Shown here: one piece after another, positions 60,121 through 64,000 of the stretch | How the letters are laid out: each line of letters opens with the position of its first letter | Numbering within the stretch: the first letter of the stretch is position 1 | The notes under the pieces: generated by a model | What the model was told of the DNA's origin: nothing | Database searches by the model: none | The model's input: the letters and a program-made list of their open reading frames with translations, nothing else | Assembly: GCA_030737875.1 (NCBI GenBank) | Contig: CM060923.1 | Location: forward strand, 34,836,501-34,900,500 | Source: Allium sativum | Lineage: Eukaryota > Streptophyta > Magnoliopsida > Asparagales > Amaryllidaceae | Direction: 5' to 3' | Length of the DNA stretch: 64,000 nt | Translations under genes and position numbers: made by a program

Positions 60121-61090
60121 GAGAACATGGCACATTAGAATCAAACGAAAGAATTCATCAGAGATTGGATTAGTAATATCCAATAAGAATGACTCGTTAC
60201 AGATATGATCAATAGTGTCTTAGAATGAGTTAGAAGAGTATTATTTATCAAAAACAAATTTAATTTTGAAAATCTAATCTAATTATACGTATTTGAGTGT
60301 ATTACTTTATTTTATTTTGTACAATCGAGTATATGAAGATTTTGTTTACACACGTCATGAACATATATTCGAAGCCTCAAATATATTTGATGGATATAGA
60401 ATCACACTGTAGTAGCCCGGGGATAATTCTGGTGATGCGGCCGCATCATCAGTATTTATGCTCGAGTTTCGAAAGTGGGATATCTATATCATTCCAATTA
60501 GCTGGTGTGAGAACCAAAATTCAGATAGGGTTATTGTTATGATTTGGCACCAAAAAATGATTTTTGAAAATATATAAAGTTATATGTTTGGAAAGCTATT
60601 CAACTAATTGATTACTGGTTGTGTTTTTTGATTATTAGTTTAACTAATAAAAATATTGGATTGAGAAAACCAATAAGAGAATGAAAGTTAATTAAGCCAA
60701 ATCGAATCAAAATATTGAACTGAATTGAAATTTGATTGGAATTGCATATATGTACATGTGTATATAATGAACAGGTCATAGCATGGAAGCTAAAAAGAGG
60801 AACAAAATTGTATGCCCGACAAATAGGTACATGTTTACTAAATTCATTGTGTTTGATGATTTCATGAGCCGCTTGGCTTTTCCTTATTCTTTTGAATTGA
60901 TGAGGGCCCTGTGAGGCAAGTCGTGGTTTTAAAGGTCTCCCCATACAAAGGAGGTTAATTTTTCGAAAATTTAGGGTGTTAGCCAAATTTTTGAGAAATT
61001 TGAAAATTCTTAGAAACTAAAAATTTGAATAATGAAAGCGAGAATGAAAGTTGAGTTGTTTAGTTAAACAACTTTCAGCTTCGCTCCTTT
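60121..61090 (+). other. Element 4 interior without gag-pol
   Basis: About 1 kb. Contains the TATGCCCGACA...GGTACATG segment and GAGCCGCTTGGCT shared with element 3. No retroelement domain is visible; ORFs at 60297-60542 and 60612-60986 are not recognised. Confidence 0.75.
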
Positions 61091-61122
61091 TCGAGGACGA
61101 AAAGATGTTAAGTGGGGGAGAT
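61091..61122 (+). other. Last pol codons and polypurine tract of element 4
   Basis: TTCGAGGACGAAAAG reads FEDEK, as in the pol tail of related elements, and AGTGGGGGAGAT precedes the 3' LTR start. Confidence 0.75.
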
Positions 61123-61875
61123 TGTAACAACCCTGATTTTCTGAACCAATTTAAAAAACTTATTTTGGGTATTTTAATGGATTTTGAATATTTAAAATGG
61201 TTTATTTTAATTAATAACGACTAAAAAATTATTTTAATCGAAGTTAGAACGTATAAATTTATTTTAATTATAAAACGAGCCCGAAATAGCGTGGTAGTTT
61301 GAAAATTCGATTTCTAATTTCAATTGAGCATATAGAATTCATTTTAAATCAGAACTGGATGAAACAAGAAACATTAGGATCTGTTTAACTATATCTTTCT
61401 AATGAATGTGAAAATTTGTGATTTCATAATGTAAATTAAAAGTTATGTCCAGTTTAAAATTCAAAATAGTCGCTATGGAATTTTTATATATTTTAATATA
61501 ATATATAGCCCTTAAAAATAGCCATTTTGAAAACAACCTCCGTTTTCGACGTAACCACTTTTGTTGGATCCGAAATGTCAAATTATTGCTAGATTAAAAT
61601 TTTTATAATTTTTGGAACTAATATGTGAGCATGGTGAATTTAAACGCATTTGGTAATTTCAGTTTGAATTTAATCGACTAGAAAATGGCCATTTTCCAAA
61701 CGATCTCCAAATTCGACAGAATTAGTTTTGTTAGGATCGTATCATCAAAACATAGCTATACTTATTTTTCTGTGATTTTTGGAGTTAATATGTTGCCCCG
61801 GTAAATTAAAATGTATGTTCAAAATTCAATATATAGATTCATATTTTAATTTAAACAAAAACTGATTGAAACAAT
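61123..61875 (+). repeat. Element 4 3' LTR, truncated by element 5
   Basis: The first 753 bp match the 5' LTR (53763-54515) closely. Similarity stops at GAAACAA, where TGTGATGGCCC begins. Confidence 0.85.
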
Positions 61876-62589
61876 TGTGATGGCCCACCCCGCACCAACC
61901 GACATTTACTCCAAAAGTGCGCTGTACACATGTCCAGTTAGCACGGAACGGGTCGTTTGAAGGAAAAGGAAGAAGGAAATGAACTAACAAAGAACCTGTA
62001 GAATGTCTCACAGCGCATAGAATAAAATATAATAATAACATACTTGACATAAAACAGGTGAGACAGAGCATAAGCTGAAAACCAGAACTAAACATCATAG
62101 CAGCGGAAATCCAAAATACAGCTTATTACAACTTTTCAAACTGTCTCAAAGCAAAAGTAAGATAAAGGAGGTACACTACTAATGCCCAAGTAGCGACCAC
62201 CAACGATACAAGGAGAATATATATATATATATATATATATCATACGTGGAAGCCTCCTTCCCGCCTCCGAATCAGCTACTCGCGCACCACCAGCTAACCT
62301 GTCTCTAGTCTGATCGGGTGAGCACCCAGAGTAATAAGAGGAGACATAAAACTCTGGGTCAGACATAAAGCCTGGTATGAGCGATAAGCGTCTAAAGTGA
62401 ACAATAACAGGTAGACAAAACATACCTGAACCTGGACCTGCAACCAAAGAGTTAGCACTACATACTGTACAACACTCTAAGATGCCATATCAAACGGTGT
62501 AAAGATACGGAGGTGGGGGTGTGCATGTCATAGTGATAGACAACAATCAAACATAGCAACCATCCTCACATCTCTCACTCAGTGCGTAA

Positions 62590-63000
62590 AGCATACGATA
62601 TTCACCACTTCGATCACCCATCCTTGCTACGATCACTTTGCCCCATGAAGTCATAAATGGCTTCACTGCACTGATAACGTAGCCACTGATCCTTCGCTAT
62701 GTCCACTTGCCCCATGGAGTTATTCACCCCATCTGCGCTGGCTCATAGCCTTACCAATCCTTACTATGTCCACTTGCCCCATGGAGTTATTCACCCCATC
62801 TGCGCTGGCTCATAGTCTTACCAATCCTTACTATGTCCACTTGCCCCCATGGAGTTATTCACCCCGTCTGCGCTGGCTCATAGTCTTACTACGCATCACC
62901 TTGCCCCTCGAGTCGTAATGACTCTACTGCACTGATAACGTAGTCCTGCTACCATCACTTTGCCCCTCGAGTCATAATGACTCTACTGCACTGATAAGTA
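62590..63000. repeat. Two-unit tandem array with GCCCC core
   Basis: Three units of 67-68 bp (about 62695-62890) contain TATGTCCACTTGCCCCATGG and GCGCTGGCTCATAG. They are flanked on both sides by a related unit with CACTTTGCCCC, GAGTCATAATGACTC and CTGCACTGATAACGTAG, present once before and twice after. Both unit types share the CACTTGCCCC/CACTTTGCCCC start. Confidence 0.88.
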
Positions 63001-63167
63001 GCCCATCATTCATTTTTAGTGATGAATCGAAGTTATGAACATCGACAACTCCTTAGCACACGTCCCGCAGCAAAGCCCAACCATGAAGTGAACTCATTGG
63101 TTCCCAACTGGATCCTGAGCTCTAACTTCCCATATTGGACTACCTTTGCATCTCGGGTTATTGGTCA

Positions 63168-63545
63168 ATACTGGGTCGGGTCGGGTTCCTCTTCAAGCCA
63201 TCGGTTCGGGTCGGGTGTCCTCCTTCGGGTCGGGTCGGGTCTTCTTCTGGTACGGTTCGGGTCGAGTCCACTCCATCGCGTTGGTTCGGGTCGGGTGTCC
63301 CACTTCGGGTCGGGTTGGGTGCCATCTCCCATCCAGTTCGTGCTTCCGCTCCGATCCGCTCCCTCTATCTTCACGTGCTCCGATCCGATCCCTCCTTCTT
63401 TATCCGATCCCAGTTCAATTAGCGTGGCCTTCTTTTTTGCCAATTTTCTCAAGTGTCAGGTTCCGATCCGATCGAATCCCTTGCCCAGTTCAACTTATCC
63501 GATCCGAGCCACCATATCTGATCCGATCCGAAACCTGCACTGTTT
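63168..63545. repeat. GGGTC-rich then CCGATC-rich tract
   Basis: TTCGGGTCGGGT-like words fill 63168-63330, then CCGATCCGATCC-like words fill 63350-63540. The G-rich part has several closely spaced GGG runs. It occupies the leader side of a minus-strand LTR, as the GGTCGACCC clusters do in the related LTRs. Confidence 0.85.
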
Positions 63546-64000
63546 CCTGAAGCTTTTCCAGCAAGTGTTTACGCCGTTCGACGACGTTTTCGACCATTCT
63601 AACTGTTGAAATCAATCACAAAGCATATCATACAGTCATAGCAACATGCATAATCAACCACAAACATCAAAACATCAACATGATAGGTTAAAATGGATCA
63701 AACATACCCAAAATCCCATATTTCCCCTTAAGCATGTTTAGGTGAAACTAATGATAGGATTAGCAAAACTTAACCAAATTAACCCAAATTCATATCAGAG
63801 GTCTAAAACATCATTTAAGATTTTATGAACATTTTCCCCGAATTTTACCATGTTTAAATTCGCTAATTAACACTAATTACCCTTAATTAGCCATAATTAG
63901 TGCAAAACTATGCAAATCACTCACCTTAGCCACAAATAAACTAAGATCTGAAATAAATCTCTGATTTGATGCAAATCCCAATGCTAAACAGCAGCTCCAA

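Larger units (their letters stand above)
53763..61875 (+). mobile_element. Plus-strand LTR element 4 with 6.3-kb LTR
   Basis: The 5' LTR runs 53763-60088 and the 3' LTR starts at 61123; both begin TGTAACAAC. The primer site TGGTATCGGAGC at 60092-60103 has one change from the Met-tRNA site. The interior is only about 1.0 kb and lacks gag and pol, but keeps the TATGCCCGACA segment (60810) and FEDE codons beside the polypurine tract (61092-61122). The 3' LTR is cut at 61876 by another LTR element. The LTR shares several blocks with element 3, so the two are related families of large non-autonomous Ty3/gypsy derivatives. Confidence 0.85.
61876..64000 (-). mobile_element. Minus-strand LTR element 5, partial
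   Basis: Starts TGTGATGGCCCACCCCGC, a typical plant Ty3/gypsy LTR terminus. The block TCTCACAGCGCATAGAATAAA at 62008 has the same orientation as in the minus-strand LTRs of elements 1 and 2, so this LTR is minus-oriented. It contains a (TA)n run (62216-62240), a tandem array (62590-63000) and a GGGTC/CCGATC-rich tract (63170-63545). The LTR is not finished at the window end. ORFs here, including the 196-aa one at 63019-63609, are composition artefacts. Confidence 0.7.

Noticed and set aside
63019..63609. 196-aa ORF, the longest in the window
   Set aside because: It runs through GGGTC and CCGATC low-complexity sequence in an LTR, has open shadows in other frames and no domain.

Overview
The window is repeat-rich, AT-rich plant nuclear DNA. 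It holds no intact protein-coding gene. Almost every base can be assigned to nested LTR retrotransposons, a Helitron-type PIF1 helicase pseudogene with broken host-gene exons behind it, or a decayed gag-like retroelement gene. The plant call rests on initiator-Met tRNA primer sites, very long Ty3/gypsy-type LTRs with TG...CA ends, copia-type LTRs, kinesin-14, U-box and cyclin exon pieces, and a plant gag-like (PF04195-type) gene. I cannot name the species.

Layout, left to right. (1) 1-2486 is the end of a minus-strand LTR with a palindrome array. (2) 2540-3146 and 34618-34860 are the two halves of one PIF1-like helicase pseudogene. They are split by a 31.5-kb insertion (3147-34617) flanked by the 5-bp duplication AACTC. 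Inside this outer minus-strand element lies a second minus-strand LTR (27222-30428, starting near 8156). That LTR is split by a third minus-strand element (8162-27216, duplication GGTCT). The left LTR of the third element is in turn split by a fourth, plus-strand element (8791-18831). (3) 34860-39300 carries exon fragments of kinesin-14, a U-box/ARM protein and a cyclin, all full of stops. (4) 39305-45683 is a copia-type element with 197-bp LTRs that look identical, duplication CATTA and no gag or pol. (5) About 46644-53762 is a decayed element with palindrome arrays, a TATA box and an intron-containing gag-like pseudogene. (6) 53763-61875 is a plus-strand element with a 6.3-kb LTR. (7) 61876-64000 is the start of another minus-strand LTR that cuts into its 3' LTR.

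The Ty3/gypsy-type elements share one plan. LTRs of 3.5-6.3 kb surround interiors of 0.7-2.3 kb with a Met-tRNA primer site, a polypurine tract and, in the two best cases, the last pol codons (FEDEI), but no gag or pol. They are large non-autonomous derivatives that must have borrowed enzymes from elements elsewhere.

The most unusual signal is in the copia-type element. Its non-coding interior holds about twenty tiny hairpins whose arms differ from copy to copy yet stay complementary around a fixed CTGAA/CAGAA-like loop. Near its 3' end are six copies of a larger stem-loop in which several copies show paired (compensatory) changes. Separately, four or five elements carry arrays of short palindromes, each family with its own core sequence, in the leader or promoter part of the LTR.
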